Translations under genes and position numbers: made by a program
The notes under the pieces: model-generated
The model's input: only the letters and a program-made list of their open reading frames with translations
What the model was told of the DNA's origin: nothing
Database searches by the model: none
In this document: piece by piece, positions 1 through 9,313 of the stretch
Numbering within the stretch: the first letter of the stretch is position 1
How the letters are laid out: every line of letters starts with the position of its first letter
Source of the DNA: Flavobacteriales bacterium
GTDB lineage: Bacteria > Bacteroidota > Bacteroidia > Flavobacteriales > Weeksellaceae
Assembly: GCA_002747105.1 (NCBI GenBank)
Contig: PDSY01000018.1
Location: 1-50,692, forward strand
Direction of reading: 5' to 3'
Length of the DNA: 50,692 nt

Positions 1-99
1 TTCTTTGGCAGAATAAATTCCCCAACCGATTAAACCAAGCACCAACGCCCCAATAATCAATTTATTTTTTATTGAAAATTTTATGATTTTGTCTAACAT
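1..99 (-). CDS. CusA/CzcA-type heavy-metal efflux RND pump, N-terminal fragment
   Basis: Only the first 33 codons lie in the window; the gene runs off the left edge. Read from the ATG at 99-97 the product begins MLDKIIKFSIKNKL followed by a hydrophobic stretch IIGALVLGLIGWGIYS, which matches the conserved start of CusA/CzcA inner-membrane RND transporters: a short cytoplasmic amphipathic segment, then TM1. The family exports Cu, Ag, Zn, Co or Cd using the proton gradient as part of a tripartite pump; which metal cannot be told from this fragment. The two genes upstream on the same strand (a small membrane protein 3 bases away and a His-rich secreted protein) fit a metal-resistance operon. Confidence 0.75.
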   Translation of the reverse strand, partial: MLDKIIKFSIKNKLIIGALVLGLIGWGIYSAKE

Positions 100-102
100 T
101 TT

Positions 103-501
103 TTATTTGTTTTTATTTTTAGGAATTGATAGAATAAGTACAAAGAGCCATAATTGAATTATAATTACGCCAAATGCAATAATTTGTGTTTGAAAAGCAA
201 CAGCAGAAAAATACCTTTTCCTTGCTCGCCTTTCATCAATTTTATGTATCAATAATTTTTTTTCACATTCATCAATATCTGTCCTTTTTCGTATATCGTT
301 TTTTGTCCACATTGCAGATGAATCATTTTTGTTGGCAGGAATGTCAAGAAACCGCAACCTGTTTCCAATTAACCAACCGCAAATGACAATTGTGGTGATT
401 GAGAGTAAAAGTCCAATATATTTTTTTCCTTTTTTTATTCTCCAAATCAATACTCCAGTAATCACTACAATGAATGAAATTGTTATAATATACTTTTCCA
501 T
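103..501 (-). CDS. small membrane protein next to the metal efflux pump
   Basis: A 132-residue protein with no family I recognise. It has two N-terminal hydrophobic segments (about residues 4-20 and 30-46, separated by a Lys-rich KKGKK turn), a soluble middle rich in Lys, Arg, Asp and Glu (about 55-97), and a C-terminal hydrophobic segment (about 104-125). The stop codon lies 3 bases from the start codon of the CusA-like gene, so the two are very probably co-transcribed. A role alongside the metal pump is inferred from position only. Confidence 0.6.
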   Translation of the reverse strand: MEKYIITISFIVVITGVLIWRIKKGKKYIGLLLSITTIVICGWLIGNRLRFLDIPANKNDSSAMWTKNDIRKRTDIDECEKKLLIHKIDERRARKRYFSAVAFQTQIIAFGVIIIQLWLFVLILSIPKNKNK

Positions 502-657
502 TTAAAATTTATTTTTGATTGTGTTTTCAATTTCAATAAATTGATAGAAAAAAAGAAGATACAATTAATCAAAGTCAATTGAATATTTGAAAATATTTTT
601 TTTACCACACACTATACCTTATAACTTCAAAAGGTTATGAGATTCATTTTAAACAAG

Positions 658-1002
658 TTAAGCTTTAGGTGGCTGAAAAATAGTATCTACAAATGCTGAA
701 GTATAGAATGATTTGTAGGAATTTACTTTGGTATGTTTTGATGAAATAAACGGTTTTATTTCAAAATTGATTTGGTTAGGTAAAAATGTTAAGACGGACA
801 ACTCCACATTACAGTGATGATGATGTTTAGTATTTTTGTCGTGCTCGCTGTCGTTTTGATGATGAGAATCGTTGTGCGTAGCCTCAGAACATAAATGCGT
901 TTCTGTATCATCATACACCACAACATCATTATGAATCACCTGTGGAGGTGTCATTAATAGAAATGTTATAATGTAGATGATAAAGTTTTTCATCTGATTC
1001 AT
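658..1002 (-). CDS. secreted His-rich small protein heading a metal-efflux operon
   Basis: A 114-residue protein with a hydrophobic signal-like N-terminus (NFIIYIITFLLM) and a His/Asp-rich middle containing HNDSHHQNDSEHDKNTKHHHHC. It ends in FQPPKA, which resembles the WQPPK-like C-termini of small secreted Cys/His-rich proteins commonly placed before CusA/CzcA operons in Bacteroidota (DUF6660-type; recalled, not searched). The His cluster would bind divalent metal in the periplasm or outside the cell. ATG at 1002 was taken as start; an ATG three codons in (993) is equally possible. A TATCTTTG box lies 15 bases upstream. Confidence 0.6.
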   Translation of the reverse strand: MNQMKNFIIYIITFLLMTPPQVIHNDVVVYDDTETHLCSEATHNDSHHQNDSEHDKNTKHHHHCNVELSVLTFLPNQINFEIKPFISSKHTKVNSYKSFYTSAFVDTIFQPPKA

Positions 1003-1017
1003 AGGTTAGTGCAGATA

Positions 1018-1025
1018 CAAAGATA
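1018..1025 (-). promoter_or_regulatory. -7 promoter box of the His-rich/efflux operon
   Basis: The minus strand reads TATCTTTG, a match to the Bacteroidota -7 consensus TAnnTTTG, 15 bases before the ATG at 1002. Confidence 0.6.
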
Positions 1026-1083
1026 TAAAATAAATTTTATTCCATATCTTTCAGTAGTTGATTCTTTTAATAATTGAATAAAC

Positions 1084-1770
1084 TTAGTCTTTAAATTTTT
1101 TCGATAGGTAGTTTAGGCAGGGGCTAACATCAAAGTATAATCCTTCTAATTGGGAATCATTTTCAGCAAGGGTTAAATAATCGAAATGTTTAATTAAGCT
1201 TTGGGTACCACCAAATTTAAATCCAAGAACTTTCAATAAATTATATTCGTGAGAGGTGTAAATAACATAAAACGCTTGTTTTTCGTTTATTCCGTTACCA
1301 GAACTCATCAGTGCATCAATGATGATACGCATTTGCGTGACTCTTTTCTTGAAAGCTTGTTTATTTTTATTTTTGTCGAGTGCGTATAGTTGGTATACAA
1401 AAGCATTTAAGTCAAACGGTGTTTCTGAAAGTATTTTATTGGTTAAATCAATAATTGTATTCGTCTCAACTTTTTCTAATGATTTTTGTTTTTCTAAAAT
1501 GGTGTTCAAGCTATCACTATAGTCTGAATTCGAATAAGGAGAATAGTCTTTATGAAAAATATAGCCATAATACAAATGCCTTTTTTCTTGTAAAGTCATT
1601 GTAGAATCGGCTTTTAAAAATCTTTTCATCAAAGTGTCATAAAATAAATTCGATTCCTTATTTTGAATGTTTTTTTCAATTTTTGTATAGTCGGGCTTTT
1701 CAAATTTCCAATTTTGAGAATAAGCGAATTGACTTAATAATAGGAATAGTGTTAAGATTAATTTGTTCAT
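1084..1770 (-). CDS. DUF4919 family secreted protein
   Basis: A 228-residue protein with a clean signal peptide (MNKLILTLFLLLSQFAYSQ) and a body resembling DUF4919: F-x-KPDY near residue 25, then YDTLMKRFLKADSTMTLQE and LYYGYIFHKDYSPY, the most typical block of the family as I remember it. The function of DUF4919 is unknown; the length is usual. The gene stands alone with its own TATTTTTG box about 90 bases upstream, leaving a leader of roughly 80 bases in which I see no structure. Confidence 0.7.
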   Translation of the reverse strand: MNKLILTLFLLLSQFAYSQNWKFEKPDYTKIEKNIQNKESNLFYDTLMKRFLKADSTMTLQEKRHLYYGYIFHKDYSPYSNSDYSDSLNTILEKQKSLEKVETNTIIDLTNKILSETPFDLNAFVYQLYALDKNKNKQAFKKRVTQMRIIIDALMSSGNGINEKQAFYVIYTSHEYNLLKVLGFKFGGTQSLIKHFDYLTLAENDSQLEGLYFDVSPCLNYLSKKFKD

Positions 1771-1857
1771 TTTTTGTGTTTTTGATAGTGTTTCGGTTTG
1801 AATACAACAAGTATATCACTTCAAAATAGAAATGATATACATTGTTTGTATGTTTCA

Positions 1858-1865
1858 CAAAAATA
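1858..1865 (-). promoter_or_regulatory. -7 promoter box of the DUF4919 gene
   Basis: TATTTTTG on the minus strand, 87 bases before the ATG at 1770. Confidence 0.5.
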
Positions 1866-1901
1866 TGAATTTTTAATTAACCATAAGTTATTTTTTATAA
1901 C

Positions 1902-2888
1902 TTATTTTTTTTGAAATCGGATGCTCCAAATACCTCTAATTTGATTTTCTTTATAACCTTGTGCTTGGTCGGTTGGATATAATTCGGCTAACTTTTTAAG
2001 CGTAGCAGGTTTTATTTGTTCGTTAGGGGTTCCATGACATTGTAAGCACATTGTATTGGTTTTTATGGGAGCATAAAACTGAATTTCTCCATTTTCTTCT
2101 TCTACAATTGGCTTTAATTGGGCTTTTTCTGAGAGTAATTTTTTGTATTGTTTGATAATGGACAACTCTTTTTCGTTAGGTTGGTTAGCAGGATTTCTTG
2201 TTTTATCGGAAACCCTTTTAATTGTTGCGTTAAAATGATTCGCCATGCTATCCGTTAATGGGTAAGCCTTATGATTACAAAATTGTAAAGCCTCTATCGT
2301 ACCTTTCTTTTGAATAGTACCCATGAGGTTTTTTCCTAAAACTTTTTTTGTTCCCAAAGCATAAGACATTCCGATTTCGGCAGGTGTTTTTTCTTTTTCT
2401 ACTTCTACTAATTGTTTTCCTGCATTATGGTAAGTTGCTGTTCCATGTTTTTCTTTCCAATGTTCTTTAAACCAAGTAGGCTCTTGGATTTGATAATCAT
2501 AGACATATTCAGCGATTTTGGTCAGCATCTTATCCTCAAAACCTAAATTAGGCATCAGATTGAAACGCTCCACGGCATGGCTCAATTTTGCTTTTTCTTG
2601 AGTAGGATTTTTAGAAAAATTAACAAAGTCTTGGATGAATTGCTCTCTTGACATACCATCTTTTAAGTACATTGATTTGACAGCAACCATTGGAGGGGCA
2701 ACGATTTCTTCGAATTTTGCCGATGGACTGTGGCATAAAAAACATTTTTTTTCTAATAATTCTTTTCCTTCAGGTACTTTTTGAACCGTTTCCTGCTGTG
2801 CAGGTGTTATTTCTTTTATTGTTTCGTTCTTTTTATTACAACTGATTAACGAAACGATGCTTAAACTAATGATGAATATTTTTTTCAT
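1902..2888 (-). CDS. c-type haem lipoprotein with a DUF3365 (Tll0287-like) domain
   Basis: A 328-residue lipoprotein: signal peptide MKKIFIISLSIVSLISC with the lipobox cysteine at residue 17. Two haem c attachment motifs are visible: CFLCH at about 49-53 in an N-terminal cytochrome c-like domain, and CLQCH near residue 283 in a C-terminal domain of the DUF3365/Tll0287-like type, whose hallmarks include the LQFCNHKAYPLTDSMA region and TNTMCLQCHG. The domain order is thus monohaem cytochrome c, then DUF3365. It probably acts at the periplasmic face of a membrane in redox sensing or electron transfer; partners are unknown. The gene is monocistronic, with a TACTTTTG box upstream. Confidence 0.8.
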   Translation of the reverse strand: MKKIFIISLSIVSLISCNKKNETIKEITPAQQETVQKVPEGKELLEKKCFLCHSPSAKFEEIVAPPMVAVKSMYLKDGMSREQFIQDFVNFSKNPTQEKAKLSHAVERFNLMPNLGFEDKMLTKIAEYVYDYQIQEPTWFKEHWKEKHGTATYHNAGKQLVEVEKEKTPAEIGMSYALGTKKVLGKNLMGTIQKKGTIEALQFCNHKAYPLTDSMANHFNATIKRVSDKTRNPANQPNEKELSIIKQYKKLLSEKAQLKPIVEEENGEIQFYAPIKTNTMCLQCHGTPNEQIKPATLKKLAELYPTDQAQGYKENQIRGIWSIRFQKK

Positions 2889-2911
2889 GTGAACTTAATT
2901 TTTAGTTAGCC

Positions 2912-2919
2912 CAAAAGTA
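2912..2919 (-). promoter_or_regulatory. -7 promoter box of the haem lipoprotein gene
   Basis: TACTTTTG on the minus strand, 23 bases before the ATG at 2888. Confidence 0.6.
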
Positions 2920-3045
2920 ATAATATTGAACATAAATAAAGGTAACAAATATTACAATAATCCGTTTTTAGAGGTATTTTAGATTGTTTATAAATTATTT
3001 CAATTTTTTCTTATTATAATTTTTTAGGTAGTGTTTTTAAAATTG

Positions 3046-3053
3046 TATCTTTG
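3046..3053 (+). promoter_or_regulatory. -7 promoter box of ribBA-mazG
   Basis: TATCTTTG, 20 bases before the ATG at 3074; a good match to TAnnTTTG. Confidence 0.65.
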
Positions 3054-3073
3054 CCAAAATTAAGAAATTAAAG

Positions 3074-4198
3074 ATGTCAGAAATAAAACTCAATACCATA
3101 GCAGAAGCGATAGAAGATCTTAAAAACGGAAAAGTAATCATCGTCGTCGATGACGAAAACCGAGAAAATGAAGGAGATTTTTTATCCGCTGCCGAATTGA
3201 CCACTCCAGAAATTATCAACTTTATGACTGTTCATGGAAGGGGATTGATTTGTACGCCTTTGCCTGAGGAGAGGTGCGACGAATTAGGTTTAGATATTAT
3301 GGTAACCAGAAGTAGCGACCCTAAAGAAACCGCTTTTACGGTATCGATTGATTTACTTGGAGATGGTGTTACCACAGGGATTTCTGCAAGTGATAGAGCA
3401 AAAACTATTTTGGCATTAATGAACGAAAAAACCAAGCCGACTGATTTTATGCGTCCAGGGCATATCTTCCCATTGAGAGCTAAAAAAGGAGGAGTTCTGA
3501 AAAGAGCAGGACACACCGAAGCAGCCATTGATTTAACTCGTTTGGCGGGGCTGAAAGAAGGAGGTGTCATTTGTGAAATTATGAATGATAATGGAACAAT
3601 GGCAAGACTTCCTGAATTAATAGAATTGGCTAAAAAGTTGGACATTAAAATTGTTTCCATTGAAGATTTAATTCATTATCAACTTCAAAAAGGAGATTTA
3701 ATCGAAAGGATAGAAGAAAGAGCCGTGAAAACACATTACGGAGATTTCCAATTTTATGCTTTCAAAGAGGTGGGAACGGACCAAATTCATTTTGCACTGA
3801 CCAAAGGAAATTGGACACCAAATGATTCTGTTTTAGTCAGAGTACAAGCATCAAATACTTATTTTGATGTGTTGAGTAGATTGCATTCTGGGGAGAAACC
3901 TTTACTTGAAAAGGCTACGAAAATGATTAACGATGAAGGGCAAGGAATTATTATTTTCATTAATAATGTTTCTACCCAAGAGAATACACTACGAAAGCTA
4001 CAACAATTTTTAGATTTTCAGGATGGAGCAGAGGCTCGTCCTACCTTAGCGTCTAATTTTAGAGATTATGGAATTGGAACACAAATTTTGAAAAATTTAG
4101 GGGTAAATAAATTTAAAGTTTTAACGCAAAGTCCTCATATTCAACCACAAGTGGGTGGTTATGGTGTAGAAGTTACCGAAATGGTAGAACTGAAATAA
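3074..4198 (+). CDS. ribB: 3,4-dihydroxy-2-butanone 4-phosphate synthase with a degenerate GTP cyclohydrolase II-like domain
   Basis: A 374-residue RibBA-shaped protein of riboflavin synthesis. Residues 1-205 are the DHBP synthase, which turns ribulose 5-phosphate into the four-carbon riboflavin precursor; its acidic metal/substrate loop DDENRENEGDF (26-36), TPLPEERCDELGL and GHTEAAIDL are intact. Residues 206-374 have the fold-level pattern of GTP cyclohydrolase II (LVRVQASN, NFRDYGIGTQIL, VGGYGVEV) but the zinc-binding cysteines are absent; this half has no cysteine at all. The second activity is therefore probably lost and must be supplied elsewhere. The stop codon is immediately followed by the ATG of mazG, so the two are one transcription unit. 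Confidence 0.93.
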   Translation: MSEIKLNTIAEAIEDLKNGKVIIVVDDENRENEGDFLSAAELTTPEIINFMTVHGRGLICTPLPEERCDELGLDIMVTRSSDPKETAFTVSIDLLGDGVTTGISASDRAKTILALMNEKTKPTDFMRPGHIFPLRAKKGGVLKRAGHTEAAIDLTRLAGLKEGGVICEIMNDNGTMARLPELIELAKKLDIKIVSIEDLIHYQLQKGDLIERIEERAVKTHYGDFQFYAFKEVGTDQIHFALTKGNWTPNDSVLVRVQASNTYFDVLSRLHSGEKPLLEKATKMINDEGQGIIIFINNVSTQENTLRKLQQFLDFQDGAEARPTLASNFRDYGIGTQILKNLGVNKFKVLTQSPHIQPQVGGYGVEVTEMVELK

Positions 4199-4969
4199 AT
4201 GAATACAAAAACCGAAAAATTAGAGGCTTTTTCTCGCTTGCTTGACATTATGGACGACTTGCGAGAGCAGTGTCCTTGGGATAAAAAACAAACCTTGCAA
4301 TCTCTACGACCTTTGACTTTGGAGGAAACTTACGAATTGTCCGATGCTTTGATGCAAAACGACTTTCAGGAGATTAAAAAAGAATTGGGAGATGTACTTT
4401 TACACTTGGTTTTCTATGCTAAAATAGGTTCAGAGGAAGGTCAGTTTGATATTGCTGATGTTATTAATGCACTCAATGAAAAATTGATTTTCAGGCATCC
4501 TCATATTTACGGAGATACCAAAGTTCAAGATGAGGAAGAGGTAAAAAGAAATTGGGAGAAATTAAAGCTAAAAGAAGGGAATAAGTCTGTTTTGGCAGGA
4601 GTTCCCAAGGGTTTACCGAGTATCGTAAAAGCCACTCGAATGCAAGAAAAAGCCAAAGGAATTGGTTTTGATTTTGAAAACAAAAAAGATGCTTGGGCAA
4701 AAGTAGAGGAGGAGTTGGCAGAGTTTCATGCTGAGGAAACCCTTGAAAAACAAGAAGATGAATTTGGAGATGTTTTATTTTCGTTGATTAATTATGCTCG
4801 GATTTGTGGCATTAATCCTGATACGGCATTAGAGAAAACCAATCTTCGATTTAAGGCTCGGTTCCAACAAATGGAAAAATTTGCCGAACAAGAAAACACA
4901 AAACTTCAAGATTTGTCCCTTGACCAAATGGAAGCACTTTGGCAAAAAGCAAAAAGGAGTTTGAGTTGA
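4199..4969 (+). CDS. mazG: nucleoside triphosphate pyrophosphohydrolase MazG
   Basis: A 256-residue two-repeat MazG, close to the usual length. It hydrolyses (d)NTPs to NMP and pyrophosphate, cleaning abnormal nucleotides from the pool. The first domain shows CPWDKKQTLQSLRPLTLEE and ELGDVLLHLVFYAKIG; the second repeats the EExxE...ExxD pattern as EEELAEFH and EDEFGDVLFSLINYARI, the magnesium-binding acidic residues. The ATG at 4199 follows directly on the ribB stop with no gap, which implies translational coupling. It runs convergently into ligA. Confidence 0.93.
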   Translation: MNTKTEKLEAFSRLLDIMDDLREQCPWDKKQTLQSLRPLTLEETYELSDALMQNDFQEIKKELGDVLLHLVFYAKIGSEEGQFDIADVINALNEKLIFRHPHIYGDTKVQDEEEVKRNWEKLKLKEGNKSVLAGVPKGLPSIVKATRMQEKAKGIGFDFENKKDAWAKVEEELAEFHAEETLEKQEDEFGDVLFSLINYARICGINPDTALEKTNLRFKARFQQMEKFAEQENTKLQDLSLDQMEALWQKAKRSLS

Positions 4970-4989
4970 TAATGAATTACCTAATCATC

Positions 4990-7086
<2,097 letters not shown>

Positions 7087-7103
7087 TCATATATTTAATT
7101 TTT

Positions 7104-7111
7104 TATCTTTG
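7104..7111 (+). promoter_or_regulatory. -7 promoter box of rarA
   Basis: TATCTTTG, 18 bases before the proposed GTG start at 7130. It lies inside the longer upstream-open frame, which argues against starting at 7058. Confidence 0.6.
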
Positions 7112-7129
7112 CTTTTTAATTTCAATCTT

Positions 7130-8410
7130 GTGATAAATAACAATCAACCACTTGCGGAAATCTTACGCCCTCAAAATTTAGATGAAGTTTTGGGACAAGA
7201 ACACCTTACAGGAAAGAATGCACCAATTCGAAAAATGCTAAAAAACGATACCATTAGTTCGCTTATTTTCTGGGGACCTCCCGGGGTAGGAAAAACTACC
7301 TTGGCGGAGATTATTTCGCAGCAATCCGATCGCAGGTTTTACCAGCTTTCTGCTGTTTCCAGTGGCGTAAAAGAGGTAAGAAAGGTGATTGAAGACTCTA
7401 AAAAACAACATCTTTTTTCAGGAAAATCTCCGATTTTATTTATTGATGAAATTCATCGGTTTAATAAATCTCAACAAGATGCTTTGCTTCACGCTGTGGA
7501 AAAGGGTTGGATTGTATTAATTGGTGCAACCACCGAAAATCCAAGTTTTGAAGTCGTATCTGCCTTATTGTCTCGTTCTCAAGTTTTTGTTTTGAAGTCT
7601 TTATCTTATGAGAAATTGGAGGAACTCATCAATATTGCCACAAATAAATTCAACGAAATACATCAAACGAGTTTTAAAATTGTTGATAATCAGGTTTTTA
7701 TTCAGTATTCTGGTGGAGATGCTCGAAAGCTCATCAATGCCATAGAATGGGTTTTGAATCAGTTTAAACATCTAAAAAACAAAGCGATAACAAGAGAGGA
7801 TGCAGTGTCTGTTTTGCAGGAAAATATGGCGAATTATGATAAAAATGGAGAGCAACATTATGATATTATTTCAGCATTCATCAAATCGATACGAGGAAGC
7901 GACCCAAACGCAACTGTCTATTGGTTAGCGAGAATGTTGGTAGGTGGGGAAGATGTGAAATTTATTGCGAGGAGATTATTGATTTTGGCTTCGGAAGATA
8001 TTGGTTTGGCAAATCCGAATGCTTTGGTCATGGCGAATAATTGTTTTCAGGCAGTAAGTGTAATTGGACTTCCTGAAGCTCGGATTATATTGAGTGAAAC
8101 GGCAGTTTATTTGGCAGTTTCTCCGAAAAGTAATTCTACTTATATCGCCATCAATAAAGCCATGGATTTTGTAAAGCAAACAGGCGATTTACCTGTGCCT
8201 TTAGCATTAAGAAATGCACCTACTAAACTCATGAAAGACATGGATTATGGTAAGAACTATCAATATTCACATAACTATAAAGGAAATTTTGTAGAGCAAG
8301 AGTTTTTACCGAAAGAAATTTCTGGAACTTCTTTTTATCAACCTTCCCAAAATACCACCGAACAAAAAATCGCTAAAGAATTACAAAAAAAGTGGAAAGA
8401 CAAGTATTAG
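7130..8410 (+). CDS. rarA: replication-associated recombination protein RarA (MgsA) AAA+ ATPase
   Basis: A 426-residue RarA, the usual length. It is a clamp-loader-like ATPase acting at stalled forks. The N-terminal block NNNQPLAEILRPQNLDEVLGQ is diagnostic; Walker A is GPPGVGKTT (49-57), Walker B is LFIDEIHRF, and GATTENPSFEV is sensor 1. The C-terminal part with SDPNATVYWLARML and YKGNFVEQEFLP is the tetramerisation region. The frame is open to an ATG at 7076 and beyond, but homologues start at this point, the preceding residues are a hydrophobic non-family stretch, and the promoter box is at 7104-7111; the GTG at 7130 is therefore preferred. Confidence 0.92.
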   Translation: MINNNQPLAEILRPQNLDEVLGQEHLTGKNAPIRKMLKNDTISSLIFWGPPGVGKTTLAEIISQQSDRRFYQLSAVSSGVKEVRKVIEDSKKQHLFSGKSPILFIDEIHRFNKSQQDALLHAVEKGWIVLIGATTENPSFEVVSALLSRSQVFVLKSLSYEKLEELINIATNKFNEIHQTSFKIVDNQVFIQYSGGDARKLINAIEWVLNQFKHLKNKAITREDAVSVLQENMANYDKNGEQHYDIISAFIKSIRGSDPNATVYWLARMLVGGEDVKFIARRLLILASEDIGLANPNALVMANNCFQAVSVIGLPEARIILSETAVYLAVSPKSNSTYIAINKAMDFVKQTGDLPVPLALRNAPTKLMKDMDYGKNYQYSHNYKGNFVEQEFLPKEISGTSFYQPSQNTTEQKIAKELQKKWKDKY

Positions 8411-8549
8411 GCTTTCAATTTATAGGGAAAATAAAATGACTTTAAAGGTAAAATACTGTTTTCAAATAATGAATTCACTTTAACTTTTTGAGTTCAGTGT
8501 TTAACGCAATTTTAACATCTTGACAGTACTTTCTTAACATTTAAAGGAA

Positions 8550-8557
8550 TACATTTG
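8550..8557 (+). promoter_or_regulatory. -7 promoter box almost touching the batC start
   Basis: TACATTTG ends only 6 bases before the ATG at 8564, so the mRNA may have no or almost no leader. Confidence 0.5.
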
Positions 8558-8563
8558 CAAGTG

Positions 8564-9313
8564 ATGAAGTATAAATACATATTACTTATTGGATTTGTCA
8601 TTTTTGGACAACAATTTTTGAAGGCTCAAAAGTCTTATAATGCTTTGGTTTATAAAGGAAATGAAAATTTTCAACAGAAGAAATATGCCCAAGCAACAAC
8701 GCAATTTAAAAAAGCAACACAGACCAAAGCAAAAGATTTCACGGCTCAATACAATTTAGGGAATGCCTTATATAAAGATAAAAAATATGAGCAAGCCGTT
8801 GCCGAATGGACAAAAGGATTAGATTTATCAGGCAATAAGTTTGACCAATCTGCTATTTTACACAATATTGGGAATGCTTATATGCAATTGAATCAGCCTG
8901 AAAAAGCATCTGAATTTTATAAAAAGTCTTTGGCAAAAGATAGAAACAAAGCCACCTTGAAAAATTTGCAAATCGCTAAAAAGAAACAACAAGAAAATCG
9001 ACAGCAAGAGCAAAAACAACAGAATAAAAAAGACAATAAGTCGGACCAAAAAAATAATAAAAATCAACAACAGTCCAAGGATAATCCACAAAAAGGGAAA
9101 CCCCAAGATAATGGGAAAGGAAACCAAAATAAAGGAGCATCCGATGGTGATCGAAAAGGAAATAGCAAGGAAAAAAAGCAACAGAAAAAATTACCTAAAG
9201 AATTGGAAAATGCCATTATGAATAGAGTGGCAAATAAGGAACGAAATACGGCTCGTAGAATACTGAACCAAAAATCTAATTTTACGCCAGAAAGCAAAGA
9301 AAAAGATTGGTAA
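8564..9313 (+). CDS. batC: BatC-like TPR protein (aerotolerance locus)
   Basis: A 249-residue secreted or periplasmic TPR protein. It has a signal peptide (MKYKYILLIGFVIFGQQFLKAQ), about three TPR units at residues 25-125 (YNLGNALYKDKKYEQAV, HNIGNAYMQLNQPEKAS) and a low-complexity Gln/Lys/Asn tail (about 135-225). In Bacteroidota this protein is BatC of the bat (aerotolerance) operon, in which TPR and BatD proteins accompany BatA/BatB VWA-domain membrane proteins. ATG 8564 was preferred to a TTG three codons earlier, because that TTG is part of the promoter box. Its stop TAA overlaps the batD ATG by one base (TAATG). Confidence 0.85.
   Translation: MKYKYILLIGFVIFGQQFLKAQKSYNALVYKGNENFQQKKYAQATTQFKKATQTKAKDFTAQYNLGNALYKDKKYEQAVAEWTKGLDLSGNKFDQSAILHNIGNAYMQLNQPEKASEFYKKSLAKDRNKATLKNLQIAKKKQQENRQQEQKQQNKKDNKSDQKNNKNQQQSKDNPQKGKPQDNGKGNQNKGASDGDRKGNSKEKKQQKKLPKELENAIMNRVANKERNTARRILNQKSNFTPESKEKDW

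Noticed and set aside
1884..1904. AT-only hairpin (TAAGTTAT...ATAACTTA) as terminator of the haem lipoprotein gene
   Set aside because: The T run is on the wrong side for the minus-strand gene, and the stem is weak and overlaps the stop codon.
3232..3660. 142-codon open frame antisense to ribB
   Set aside because: It mirrors the DHBP synthase core; there is no promoter or family match.
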